DNA of 64,000 bases, from the NCBI GenBank assembly GCA_030268105.1, contig BSDZ01000022.1, positions 1 through 64,000 of the forward strand, given 5' to 3'. Position numbers and translations under genes: made by a program. Shown here one piece after another: positions 52,371-63,710 of the stretch; within the stretch, counting starts at the first letter, position 1, and each line of letters opens with the position of its first letter. Origin of the DNA: Volvox africanus. Lineage: Eukaryota; Chlorophyta; Chlorophyceae; Chlamydomonadales; Volvocaceae. The notes beneath the pieces were generated by a model, which saw only the letters and a list, made by a program, of their open reading frames with translations, made no database searches and was not told the origin of the DNA.

Positions 52371-52450
52371 TACCCTACCCTACCCTACCCTACCCTACCC
52401 TACCCTACCCTACCCTACCCTACCCTACCCTACCCTACCCTACCCTACCC
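52371..52450. repeat. (TACCC) x16
   Basis: Sixteen pentamers closing unit 2. Confidence 0.95.
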
Positions 52451-52571
52451 AGCAGATGATTGTAAATAAGGCCGTGTAAATAAGACCTCTTCATGGTAAG
52501 TAGGTCGAATCATCCCCATCCTCATCCCCATCCTTATCCCCATCCTCGTCCTCTTCACATCCTCAGCAGCA

Positions 52572-52602
<31 letters not shown>

Positions 52603-52885
52603 AAGCAGAAGCATTGTCTCGTGCATTACGACTGGTGGAGGGCCTTTAGCTATGTTGTTTGCTATGCCTGGAGTAAGCGATGGCGTGCAAGCTGCAATAC
52701 ATTAATTATCTCATCTTTTGGCATGCGGGTACTCACCCGTCAACAAAAAATACGGGGTTGAAAATACAAAGATTGCTGCAGCGTGTTTCTGCGCATGCCA
52801 ATTTGATGTATCTTCTCGGCTGAGGATGTGCACAGTCGTTGCATATGTGTGTCAAGATATCTGTGCACAATATGATGACACCCTG

Positions 52886-52957
52886 TGCTGCAGTCTGGGG
52901 TCGAACCAGAGGCCTCTTGCTTACAAGACAAACGCTCTACCACTGAGCTACAACGGC
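52886..52957 (-). tRNA. tRNA-Thr (UGU), unit 3, acceptor-stem variant
   Basis: Same C-A mismatch at pair 3-70 as unit 2. Confidence 0.85.
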
Positions 52958-54164
52958 TGAGGGCGAAGCGAAGCAGGTAGCTGATCATGATCCACATCTG
53001 CCGTACAATCTCATCTAGGTACGGAGGGTTTCATTGGAGGGCCTGCATACCCTATGCGGATCTTCCGTCCCCATGGACATCCATGGACGTATCTTTCCCG
53101 CCGTGCCATTGTATGTATGCTTCCATCCAAGTGCGTGTGTGGAGCACCTTGACTAAATGTACAGCCAACCTTGCCATTTACAACTTAACCAGAATCTCAC
53201 ACCCGCAGCTACGGATTCACCTATGGGCGAGCTCCGAGTCTTTGTGCCGTAGGGCACGTAGTGCAACGGTGACTCCTTGCTAGTTACATTATAGTAGTGA
53301 CTTATAAAGAATGAAGAAGTGTCTGTCTCAACTATCCAGGCACCTTAAATAGTGCTGCCTGGTACAAAAGGGGGCCTTACGTCTATTCGAAACTGGCGCG
53401 CATTCTACAACTGACACTGTTGTACGAATGCTCGCATTCAAGTGGTCCCATGCGACTTGACCAAGTTCTATGCGTTAGATCTATTATAACTAATCTATTA
53501 TTACGCAATTACGTTAATGTCATATAAAGCTAAATTACGACAACTCAGATTCACTCTTTCTGGCGCTTCTGCGCCATTCGCCCTGTTACACAAAGTGTGT
53601 CTTGGATCATGAAAGTGGATGACATACTACAACTGTGTCTGACATACTCCCGCCTTTTCATTACTTGCATCTCACACATACATCTATCCTGCGTACCATC
53701 CCATTCACACGCCTATCGTATTGCACATCGTCATACTGAGACAGTGAAACAGTCATTTAACATAACAGTGCTTCTGAAACGCGCACCAATAGATGATCAT
53801 CCTTTTGTTATGGCAGACGCACACACAAAGGCCGTTAGATGTATCTCAGCTGCGCATCCAAGGTGTCATGCGTGGCTGGGGCAGCTGGAAGGCAGACACG
53901 TCTTAATACAACATTTCCTTCTATGTGGATACGTACTTTCACATATGCATGCCAGCGTTTGATTTCAGGCAGCACATGCACCTACCACTTGATCTACGTA
54001 TGTACAATAAGTTGCAATGGACGTACACTTCATCCTTGTTTGTTTGTTAAACCATCCATGATGGTTCGCTATGTTCTATTCATGACTGTGTCCCATCTGT
54101 GCTATCATGCGCGTGTTCTGGTGGCGTGGGCCTGTCGGTTCCGTCCGCAGGTTTTGCTTGGACC

Positions 54165-54353
54165 GGGTGCACGGCTGTTGCGGTAGTGTAAGGCCACAAC
54201 CATGCTGACGTGTGGAGTGAGCAAGCTCACCATTGACAAGTCCCCCAAAAAGATTGAAGTTAATCGCAGGTCCTCAATGAGGACCATATAAGCGATTAAG
54301 CTTATAAGAACAGATACTACACATGATCTGAGCCAAAAGGCCGAGAAAGGTAT
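54165..54353 (-). ncRNA. U2 snRNA, unit 3
   Basis: Same class as units 1 and 2. Confidence 0.95.
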
Positions 54354-54693
54354 GAGTATCAAGGTGCACGGTGCACAACCCACACGCTATGGCATGGGAA
54401 TGATGACCCACCCTGGCCGATGGTGGGTTCAGAGAAATGACACATCGTCAGTCAAGCGCCGCACACACGTCGCTGCATAATATAATGTAAGAACAAATGG
54501 CATTTTACCTATCGAAGTCAAAACTCACCAACTGGAAGCAGGCGATTGATAACTTACACACTTCACAATGCAAACAGATGTCTCGCTCGTTCACCCTGTA
54601 TTAGGAAGGTGCACTGGACGGATAACTTTTGTCAGGCCTCTTTCGCAATTAGTCGTGAGATGACGTTCCGTCTATTGTTAAATTATATGTACA

Positions 54694-54788
54694 TACCCTA
54701 CCCTACCCTACCCTACCCTACCCTACCCTACCCTACCCTACCCTACCCTACCCTACCCTACCCTACCCTACCCTACCCTACCCTACCC
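54694..54788. repeat. (TACCC) x19
   Basis: Nineteen pentamers closing unit 3. Confidence 0.95.
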
Positions 54789-54909
54789 AGCAGATGATTG
54801 TAAATAAGGCCGTGTAAATAAGACCTCTTCATGGTAAGTAGGTCGAATCATCCCCATCCTCATCCCCATCCTTATCCCCATCCTCGTCCTCTTTACATCC
54901 TCAGCAGCA

Positions 54910-54940
<31 letters not shown>

Positions 54941-55223
54941 AAGCAGAAGCATTGTCTCGTGCATTACGACTGGTGGAGGGCCTTTAGCTATGTTGTTTGC
55001 TATGCCTGGAGTAAGCGATGGCGTGCAAGCTGCTATACATTAATTATCTCATCTTTTGGCATGCGGGTACTCACCCGTCAACAAAAAATACGGGGTTGAA
55101 AATACAAAGATTGCTGCAGCGTGTTTCTGCGTATGCCAATTTGATGTATCTTCTCGGCTGAGGATGTGCACAGTCGTTGCGTATGTGTGTCAAGATATCT
55201 GTGCACAATATGATGACACCCTG

Positions 55224-55295
55224 TGCCGCAGTCTGGGGTCGAACCAGAGGCCTCTTGCTTACAAGACAAACGCTCTACCACTGAGCTACAACGGC
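55224..55295 (-). tRNA. tRNA-Thr (UGU), unit 4
   Basis: Acceptor stem as in unit 1 (CTGCGGC). Confidence 0.9.
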
Positions 55296-56502
55296 TGAGG
55301 GCGAAGCGAAGCAGGTAGCTGATCATGATCCACATCTGCCGTACAATCTCATCTAGGTACGGAGGGTTTCATTGGAGGGCCTGCATACCCTATGCGGATC
55401 TTCCGTCCCCATGGACATCCATGGACGTATCTTTCCCGCCGTGCCATTGTATGTATGCTTCCATCCAAGTGCGTGTGTGGAGCACCTTGACTAAATGTAC
55501 AGCCAACCTTGCCATTTACAACTTAACCAGAATCTCACACCGGCAGCTACGGATTCACCTATGGGCGAGCTCCGAGTCTTTGTGCCGTAGGGCACGTAGT
55601 GCAACGGTGACTCCTTGCTAGTTACATTATAGTAGTGACTTATAAAGAATGAAGAAGTGTCTGTCTCAACTATCCAGGCACCTTAAATAGTGCTGCCTGG
55701 TACAAAAGGGGGCCTTACGTCTATTCGAAACTGGCGCGCATTCTACAACTGACACTGTTGTACGAATGCTCGCATTCAAGTGGTCCCATGCGACTTGACC
55801 AAGTTCTATGCGTTAGATCTATTATAACTAATCTATTATTACGCAATTACGTTAATGTCATATAAAGCTAAATTACGACAACTCAGATTCACTCTTTCTG
55901 GCGCTTCTGCGCCATTCGCCCTGTTACACAAAGTGTGTCTTGGATCATGAAAGTGGATGACATACTACAACTGTGTCTGACATACTCCCGCCTTTTCATT
56001 ACTTGCATCTCACACATACATCTATCCTGCGTACCATCCCATTCACACGCCTATCGTATTGCACATCGTCATACTGAGACAGTGAAACAGTCATTTAACA
56101 TAACAGTGCTTCTGAAACGCGCACCAATAGATGATCATCCTTTTGTTATGGCAGACGCACACACAAAGGCCGTTAGATGTATCTCAGCTGCGCATCCAAG
56201 GTGTCATGCGTGGCTGGGGCAGCTGGAAGGCAGACACGTCTTAATACAACATTTCCTTCTATGTGGATACATACTTTCACATATGCATGCCAGCGTTTGA
56301 TTTCAGGCAGCACATGCACCTACCACTTGATCTACGTATGTACAATAAGTTGCAATGGACGTACACTTCATCCTTGTTTGTTTGTTAAACCATCCATGAT
56401 GGTTCGCTATGTTCTATTCATGACTGTGTCCCATCTGTGCTATCATGCGCGTGTTCTGGTGGCGTGGGCCTGTCGGTTCCGTCCGCAGGTTTTGCTTGGA
56501 CC

Positions 56503-56691
56503 GGGTGCACGGCTGTTGCGGTAGTGTAAGGCCACAACCATGCTGACGTGTCGAGTGAGCAAGCTCACCATTGACAAGTCCCCCAAAAAGATTGAAGTTA
56601 ATCGCAGGTCCTCAATGAGGACCATATAAGCGATTAAGCTTATAAGAACAGATACTACACATGATCTGAGCCAAAAGGCCGAGAAAGGTAT
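56503..56691 (-). ncRNA. U2 snRNA, unit 4, second sequence class
   Basis: One change from units 1-3 at about nt 140: CACTCGACACG instead of CACTCCACACG, in the region before the last stem-loop. Confidence 0.95.
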
Positions 56692-57031
56692 GAGTATCAA
56701 GGTGCACGGTGCACAACCCACACGCTATGGCATGGGAATGATGACCCACCCTGGCCGATGGTGGGTTCAGAGAAATGACACATCGTCAGTCAAGCGCCGC
56801 ACACACGTCGCTGCATAATATAATGTAAGAACAAATGGCATTTTACCTATCGAAGTCAAAACTCACCAACTGGAAGCAGGCGATTGATAACTTACACACT
56901 TCACAATGCAAACAGATGTCTCGCTCGTTCACCCTGTATTAGGAAGGTGCACTGGACGGATAACTTTTGTCAGGCCTCTTTCGCAATTAGTCGTGAGATG
57001 ACGTTCCGTCTATTGTTAAATTATATGTACA

Positions 57032-57121
57032 TACCCTACCCTACCCTACCCTACCCTACCCTACCCTACCCTACCCTACCCTACCCTACCCTACCCTACC
57101 CTACCCTACCCTACCCTACCC
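57032..57121. repeat. (TACCC) x18
   Basis: Eighteen pentamers closing unit 4. Confidence 0.95.
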
Positions 57122-57242
57122 AGCAGATGATTGTAAATAAGGCCGTGTAAATAAGACCTCTTCATGGTAAGTAGGTCGAATCATCCCCATCCTCATCCCC
57201 ATCCTTATCCCCATCCTCGTCCTCTTTACATCCTCAGCAGCA

Positions 57243-57273
<31 letters not shown>

Positions 57274-57556
57274 AAGCAGAAGCATTGTCTCGTGCATTAC
57301 GACTGGTGGAGGGCCTTTAGCTATGTTGTTTGCTATGCCTGGAGTAAGCGATGGCGTGCAAGCTGCTATACATTAATTATCTCATCTTTTGGCATGCGGG
57401 TACTCACCCGTCAACAAAAAATACGGGGTTGAAAATACAAAGATTGCTGCAGCGTGTTTCTGCGTATGCCAATTTGATGTATCTTCTCGGCTGAGGATGT
57501 GCACAGTCGTTGCGTATGTGTGTCAAGATATCTGTGCACAATATGATGACACCCTG

Positions 57557-57628
57557 TGCCGCAGTCTGGGGTCGAACCAGAGGCCTCTTGCTTACAAGAC
57601 AAACGCTCTACCACTGAGCTACAACGGC
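57557..57628 (-). tRNA. tRNA-Thr (UGU), unit 5
   Basis: Same as unit 4. Confidence 0.9.
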
Positions 57629-58835
57629 TGAGGGCGAAGCGAAGCAGGTAGCTGATCATGATCCACATCTGCCGTACAATCTCATCTAGGTACGGAGGGT
57701 TTCATTGGAGGGCCTGCATACCCTATGCGGATCTTCCGTCCCCATGGACATCCATGGACGTATCTTTCCCGCCGTGCCATTGTATGTATGCTTCCATCCA
57801 AGTGCGTGTGTGGAGCACCTTGACTAAATGTACAGCCAACCTTGCCATTTACAACTTAACCAGAATCTCACACCGGCAGCTACGGATTCACCTATGGGCG
57901 AGCTCCGAGTCTTTGTGCCGTAGGGCACGTAGTGCAACGGTGACTCCTTGCTAGTTACATTATAGTAGTGACTTATAAAGAATGAAGAAGTGTCTGTCTC
58001 AACTATCCAGGCACCTTAAATAGTGCTGCCTGGTACAAAAGGGGGCCTTACGTCTATTCGAAACTGGCGCGCATTCTACAACTGACACTGTTGTACGAAT
58101 GCTCGCATTCAAGTGGTCCCATGCGACTTGACCAAGTTCTATGCGTTAGATCTATTATAACTAATCTATTATTACGCAATTACGTTAATGTCATATAAAG
58201 CTAAATTACGACAACTCAGATTCACTCTTTCTGGCGCTTCTGCGCCATTCGCCCTGTTACACAAAGTGTGTCTTGGATCATGAAAGTGGATGACATACTA
58301 CAACTGTGTCTGACATACTCCCGCCTTTTCATTACTTGCATCTCACACATACATCTATCCTGCGTACCATCCCATTCACACGCCTATCGTATTGCACATC
58401 GTCATACTGAGACAGTGAAACAGTCATTTAACATAACAGTGCTTCTGAAACGCGCACCAATAGATGATCATCCTTTTGTTATGGCAGACGCACACACAAA
58501 GGCCGTTAGATGTATCTCAGCTGCGCATCCAAGGTGTCATGCGTGGCTGGGGCAGCTGGAAGGCAGACACGTCTTAATACAACATTTCCTTCTATGTGGA
58601 TACATACTTTCACATATGCATGCCAGCGTTTGATTTCAGGCAGCACATGCACCTACCACTTGATCTACGTATGTACAATAAGTTGCAATGGACGTACACT
58701 TCATCCTTGTTTGTTTGTTAAACCATCCATGATGGTTCGCTATGTTCTATTCATGACTGTGTCCCATCTGTGCTATCATGCGCGTGTTCTGGTGGCGTGG
58801 GCCTGTCGGTTCCGTCCGCAGGTTTTGCTTGGACC

Positions 58836-59024
58836 GGGTGCACGGCTGTTGCGGTAGTGTAAGGCCACAACCATGCTGACGTGTCGAGTGAGCAAGCTCA
58901 CCATTGACAAGTCCCCCAAAAAGATTGAAGTTAATCGCAGGTCCTCAATGAGGACCATATAAGCGATTAAGCTTATAAGAACAGATACTACACATGATCT
59001 GAGCCAAAAGGCCGAGAAAGGTAT
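58836..59024 (-). ncRNA. U2 snRNA, unit 5
   Basis: Same class as unit 4. Confidence 0.95.
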
Positions 59025-59364
59025 GAGTATCAAGGTGCACGGTGCACAACCCACACGCTATGGCATGGGAATGATGACCCACCCTGGCCGATGGTGGGTT
59101 CAGAGAAATGACACATCGTCAGTCAAGCGCCGCACACACGTCGCTGCATAATATAATGTAAGAACAAATGGCATTTTACCTATCGAAGTCAAAACTCACC
59201 AACTGGAAGCAGGCGATCGATAACTTACACACTTCACAATGCAAACAGATGTCTCGCTCGTTCACCCTGTATTAGGAAGGTGCACTGGACGGATAACTTT
59301 TGTCAGGCCTCTTTCGCAATTAGTCGTGAGATGACGTTCCGTCTATTGTTAAATTATATGTACA

Positions 59365-59454
59365 TACCATACCCTACCCTACCCTACCCTACCCTACCCT
59401 ACCCTACCCTACCCTACCCTACCCTACCCTACCCTACCCTACCCTACCCTACCC
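59365..59454. repeat. (TACCC) x18, first copy TACCA
   Basis: Eighteen pentamers closing unit 5, the first with a C-to-A change. Confidence 0.95.
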
Positions 59455-59575
59455 AGCAGATGATTGTAAATAAGGCCGTGTAAATAAGACCTCTTCATGG
59501 TAAGTAGGTCGAATCATCCCCATCCTCATCCCCATCCTTATCCCCATCCTCGTCCTCTTTACATCCTCAGCAGCA

Positions 59576-59606
<31 letters not shown>

Positions 59607-59889
59607 AAGCAGAAGCATTGTCTCGTGCATTACGACTGGTGGAGGGCCTTTAGCTATGTTGTTTGCTATGCCTGGAGTAAGCGATGGCGTGCAAGCTGCT
59701 ATACATTAATTATCTCATCTTTTGGCATGCGGGTACTCACCCGTCAACAAAAAATACGGGGTTGAAAATACAAAGATTGCTGCAGCGTGTTTCTGCGTAT
59801 GCCAATTTGATGTATCTTCTCGGCTGAGGATGTGCACAGTCGTTGCGTATGTGTGTCAAGATATCTGTGCACAATATGATGACACCCTG

Positions 59890-59961
59890 TGCCGCAGTCT
59901 GGGGTCGAACCAGAGGCCTCTTGCTTACAAGACAAACGCTCTACCACTGAGCTACAACGGC
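59890..59961 (-). tRNA. tRNA-Thr (UGU), unit 6
   Basis: Same as unit 4. Confidence 0.9.
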
Positions 59962-61168
59962 TGAGGGCGAAGCGAAGCAGGTAGCTGATCATGATCCACA
60001 TCTGCCGTACAATCTCATCTAGGTACGGAGGGTTTCATTGGAGGGCCTGCATACCCTATGCGGATCTTCCGTCCCCATGGACATCCATGGACGTATCTTT
60101 CCCGCCGTGCCATTGTATGTATGCTTCCATCCAAGTGCGTGTGTGGAGCACCTTGACTAAATGTACAGCCAACCTTGCCATTTACAACTTAACCAGAATC
60201 TCACACCGGCAGCTACGGATTCACCTATGGGCGAGCTCCGAGTCTTTGTGCCGTAGGGCACGTAGTGCAACGGTGACTCCTTGCTAGTTACATTATAGTA
60301 GTGACTTATAAAGAATGAAGAAGTGTCTGTCTCAACTATCCAGGCACCTTAAATAGTGCTGCCTGGTACAAAAGGGGGCCTTACGTCTATTCGAAACTGG
60401 CGCGCATTCTACAACTGACACTGTTGTACGAATGCTCGCATTCAAGTGGTCCCATGCGACTTGACCAAGTTCTATGCGTTAGATCTATTATAACTAATCT
60501 ATTATTACGCAATTACGTTAATGTCATATAAAGCTAAATTACGACAACTCAGATTCACTCTTTCTGGCGCTTCTGCGCCATTCGCCCTGTTACACAAAGT
60601 GTGTCTTGGATCATGAAAGTGGATGACATACTACAACTGTGTCTGACATACTCCCGCCTTTTCATTACTTGCATCTCACACATACATCTATCCTGCGTAC
60701 CATCCCATTCACACGCCTATCGTATTGCACATCGTCATACTGAGACAGTGAAACAGTCATTTAACATAACAGTGCTTCTGAAACGCGCACCAATAGATGA
60801 TCATCCTTTTGTTATGGCAGACGCACACACAAAGGCCGTTAGATGTATCTCAGCTGCGCATCCAAGGTGTCATGCGTGGCTGGGGCAGCTGGAAGGCAGA
60901 CACGTCTTAATACAACATTTCCTTCTATGTGGATACATACTTTCACATATGCATGCCAGCGTTTGATTTCAGGCAGCACATGCACCTACCACTTGATCTA
61001 CGTATGTACAATAAGTTGCAATGGACGTACACTTCATCCTTGTTTGTTTGTTAAACCATCCATGATGGTTCGCTATGTTCTATTCATGACTGTGTCCCAT
61101 CTGTGCTATCATGCGCGTGTTCTGGTGGCGTGGGCCTGTCGGTTCCGTCCGCAGGTTTTGCTTGGACC

Positions 61169-61357
61169 GGGTGCACGGCTGTTGCGGTAGTGTAAGGCCA
61201 CAACCATGCTGCCGTGTCGAGTGAGCAAGCTCACCATTGACAAGTCCCCCAAAAAGATTGAAGTTAATCGCAGGTCCTCAATGAGGACCATATAAGCGAT
61301 TAAGCTTATAAGAACAGATACTACACATGATCTGAGCCAAAAGGCCGAGAAAGGTAT
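61169..61357 (-). ncRNA. U2 snRNA, unit 6
   Basis: Unit 4 class with one further private change near nt 146 (plus strand GCTGCCGTG instead of GCTGACGTG). Confidence 0.95.
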
Positions 61358-61697
61358 GAGTATCAAGGTGCACGGTGCACAACCCACACGCTATGGCATG
61401 GGAATGATGACCCACCCTGGCCGATGGTGGGTTCAGAGAAATGACACATCGTCAGTCAAGCGCCGCACACACGTCGCTGCATAATATAATGTAAGAACAA
61501 ATGGCATTTTACCTATCGAAGTCAAAACTCACCAACTGGAAGCAGGCGATCGATAACTTACACACTTCACAATGCAAACAGATGTCTCGCTCGTTCACCC
61601 TGTATTAGGAAGGTGCACTGGACGGATAACTTTTGTCAGGCCTCTTTCGCAATTAGTCGTGAGATGACGTTCCGTCTATTGTTAAATTATATGTACA

Positions 61698-61807
61698 TAC
61701 CCTACCCTACCCTACCCTACCCTACCCTACCCTACCCTACCCTACCCTACCCTACCCTACCCTACCCTACCCTACCCTACCCTACCCTACCCTACCCTAC
61801 CCTACCC
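61698..61807. repeat. (TACCC) x22
   Basis: Twenty-two pentamers closing unit 6, the longest tract seen. Confidence 0.95.
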
Positions 61808-61928
61808 AGCAGATGATTGTAAATAAGGCCGTGTAAATAAGACCTCTTCATGGTAAGTAGGTCGAATCATCCCCATCCTCATCCCCATCCTTATCCCCAT
61901 CCTCGTCCTCTTCACATCCTCAGCAGCA

Positions 61929-61959
<31 letters not shown>

Positions 61960-62242
61960 AAGCAGAAGCATTGTCTCGTGCATTACGACTGGTGGAGGGC
62001 CTTTAGCTATGTTGTTTGCTATGCCTGGAGTAAGCGATGGCGTGCAAGCTGCAATACATTAATTATCTCATCTTTTGGCATGCGGGTACTCACCCGTCAA
62101 CAAAAAATACGGGGTTGAAAATACAAAGATTGCTGCAGCGTGTTTCTGCGTATGCCAATTTGATGTATCTTCTCGGCTGAGGATGTGCACAGTCGTTGCG
62201 TATGTGTGTCAAGATATCTGTGCACAATATGATGACACCCTG

Positions 62243-62314
62243 TGCCGCAGTCTGGGGTCGAACCAGAGGCCTCTTGCTTACAAGACAAACGCTCTACCAC
62301 TGAGCTACAACGGC
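62243..62314 (-). tRNA. tRNA-Thr (UGU), unit 7
   Basis: Same as unit 4. Confidence 0.9.
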
Positions 62315-63521
62315 TGAGGGCGAAGCGAAGCAGGTAGCTGATCATGATCCACATCTGCCGTACAATCTCATCTAGGTACGGAGGGTTTCATTGGAGGGCC
62401 TGCATACCCTATGCGGATCTTCCGTCCCCATGGACATCCATGGACGTATCTTTCCCGCCGTGCCATTGTATGTATGCTTCCATCCAAGTGCGTGTGTGGA
62501 GCACCTTGACTAAATGTACAGCCAACCTTGCCATTTACAACTTAACCAGAATCTCACACCGGCAGCTACGGATTCACCTATGGGCGAGCTCCGAGTCTTT
62601 GTGCCGTAGGGCACGTAGTGCAACGGTGACTCCTTGCTAGTTACATTATACTAGTGACTTATAAAGAATGAAGAAGTGTCTGTCTCAACTATCCAGGCAC
62701 CTTAAATAGTGCTGCCTGGTACAAAAGGGGGCCTTACGTCTATTCGAAACTGGCGCGCATTCTACAACTGACACTGTTGTACGAATGCTCGCATTCAAGT
62801 GGTCCCATGCGACTTGACCAAGTTCTATGCGTTAGATCTATTATAACTAATCTATTATTACGCAATTACGTTAATGTCATATAAAGCTAAATTACGACAA
62901 CTCAGATTCACTCTTTCTGGCGCTTCTGCGCCATTCGCCCTGTTACACAAAGTGTGTCTTGGATCATGAAAGTGGATGACATACTACAACTGTGTCTGAC
63001 ATACTCCCGCCTTTTCATTACTTGCATCTCACACATACATCTATCCTGCGTACCATCCCATTCACACGCCTATCGTATTGCACATCGTCATACTGAGACA
63101 GTGAAACAGTCATTTAACATAACAGTGCTTCTGAAACGCGCACCAATAGATGATCATCCTTTTGTTATGGCAGACGCACACACAAAGGCCGTTAGATGTA
63201 TCTCAGCTGCGCATCCAAGGTGTCATGCGTGGCTGGGGCAGCTGGAAGGCAGACACGTCTTAATACAACATTTCCTTCTATGTGGATACATACTTTCACA
63301 TATGCATGCCAGCGTTTGATTTCAGGCAGCACATGCACCTACCACTTGATCTACGTATGTACAATAAGTTGCAATGGACGTACACTTCATCCTTGTTTGT
63401 TTGTTAAACCATCCATGATGGTTCGCTATGTTCTATTCATGACTGTGTCCCATCTGTGCTATCATGCGCGTGTTCTGGTGGCGTGGGCCTGTCGGTTCCG
63501 TCCGCAGGTTTTGCTTGGACC

Positions 63522-63710
63522 GGGTGCACGGCTGTTGCGGTAGTGTAAGGCCACAACCATGCTGACGTGTCGAGTGAGCAAGCTCACCATTGACAAGTCC
63601 CCCAAAAAGATTGAAGTTAATCGCAGGTCCTCAATGAGGACCATATAAGCGATTAAGCTTATAAGAACAGATACTACACATGATCTGAGCCAAAAGGCCG
63701 AGAAAGGTAT
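63522..63710 (-). ncRNA. U2 snRNA, unit 7
   Basis: Same class as unit 4. Confidence 0.95.

Larger units (their letters stand above)
50128..52450. repeat. U2/tRNA-Thr array unit 2
   Basis: 2,323 bp, made of 2,243 bp of core plus 80 bp of TACCC. It differs from unit 1 by a few substitutions and the 6-bp CAG-tract length. Confidence 0.95.
52451..54788. repeat. U2/tRNA-Thr array unit 3
   Basis: 2,338 bp, core 2,243 bp. The left half carries unit 1/2-type bases. Part of the right half (CATCCAAGG at about 53858, GTCAAAACTC at about 54517) carries unit 4-7-type bases. Confidence 0.95.
54789..57121. repeat. U2/tRNA-Thr array unit 4
   Basis: 2,333 bp, core 2,243 bp. First unit with the TGCGTATGCC, CACCGGCAGC and GTGTCGAG variants. 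Confidence 0.95.
57122..59454. repeat. U2/tRNA-Thr array unit 5
   Basis: 2,333 bp, core 2,243 bp, nearly identical to unit 4. It has GCGATCGATAAC where units 3 and 4 have GCGATTGATAAC. Confidence 0.95.
59455..61807. repeat. U2/tRNA-Thr array unit 6
   Basis: 2,353 bp, core 2,243 bp. The longest complete unit, because its TACCC tract has 22 copies. Confidence 0.95.

Noticed and set aside
47853..54383. A second snRNA (U1, U4, U5, U6) or 5S rRNA in each array unit
   Set aside because: I searched for their key motifs (ACTTACCTG, ACAGAGA, the CCTTTTAC loop) and found none. CGCCTTTTCATTACTT resembles the U5 loop only superficially and has no matching stem.
50048..61807. True interstitial telomere repeats
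   Set aside because: The pentamer TACCC does not match TTTAGGG or TTTTAGGG; only a resemblance is claimed.
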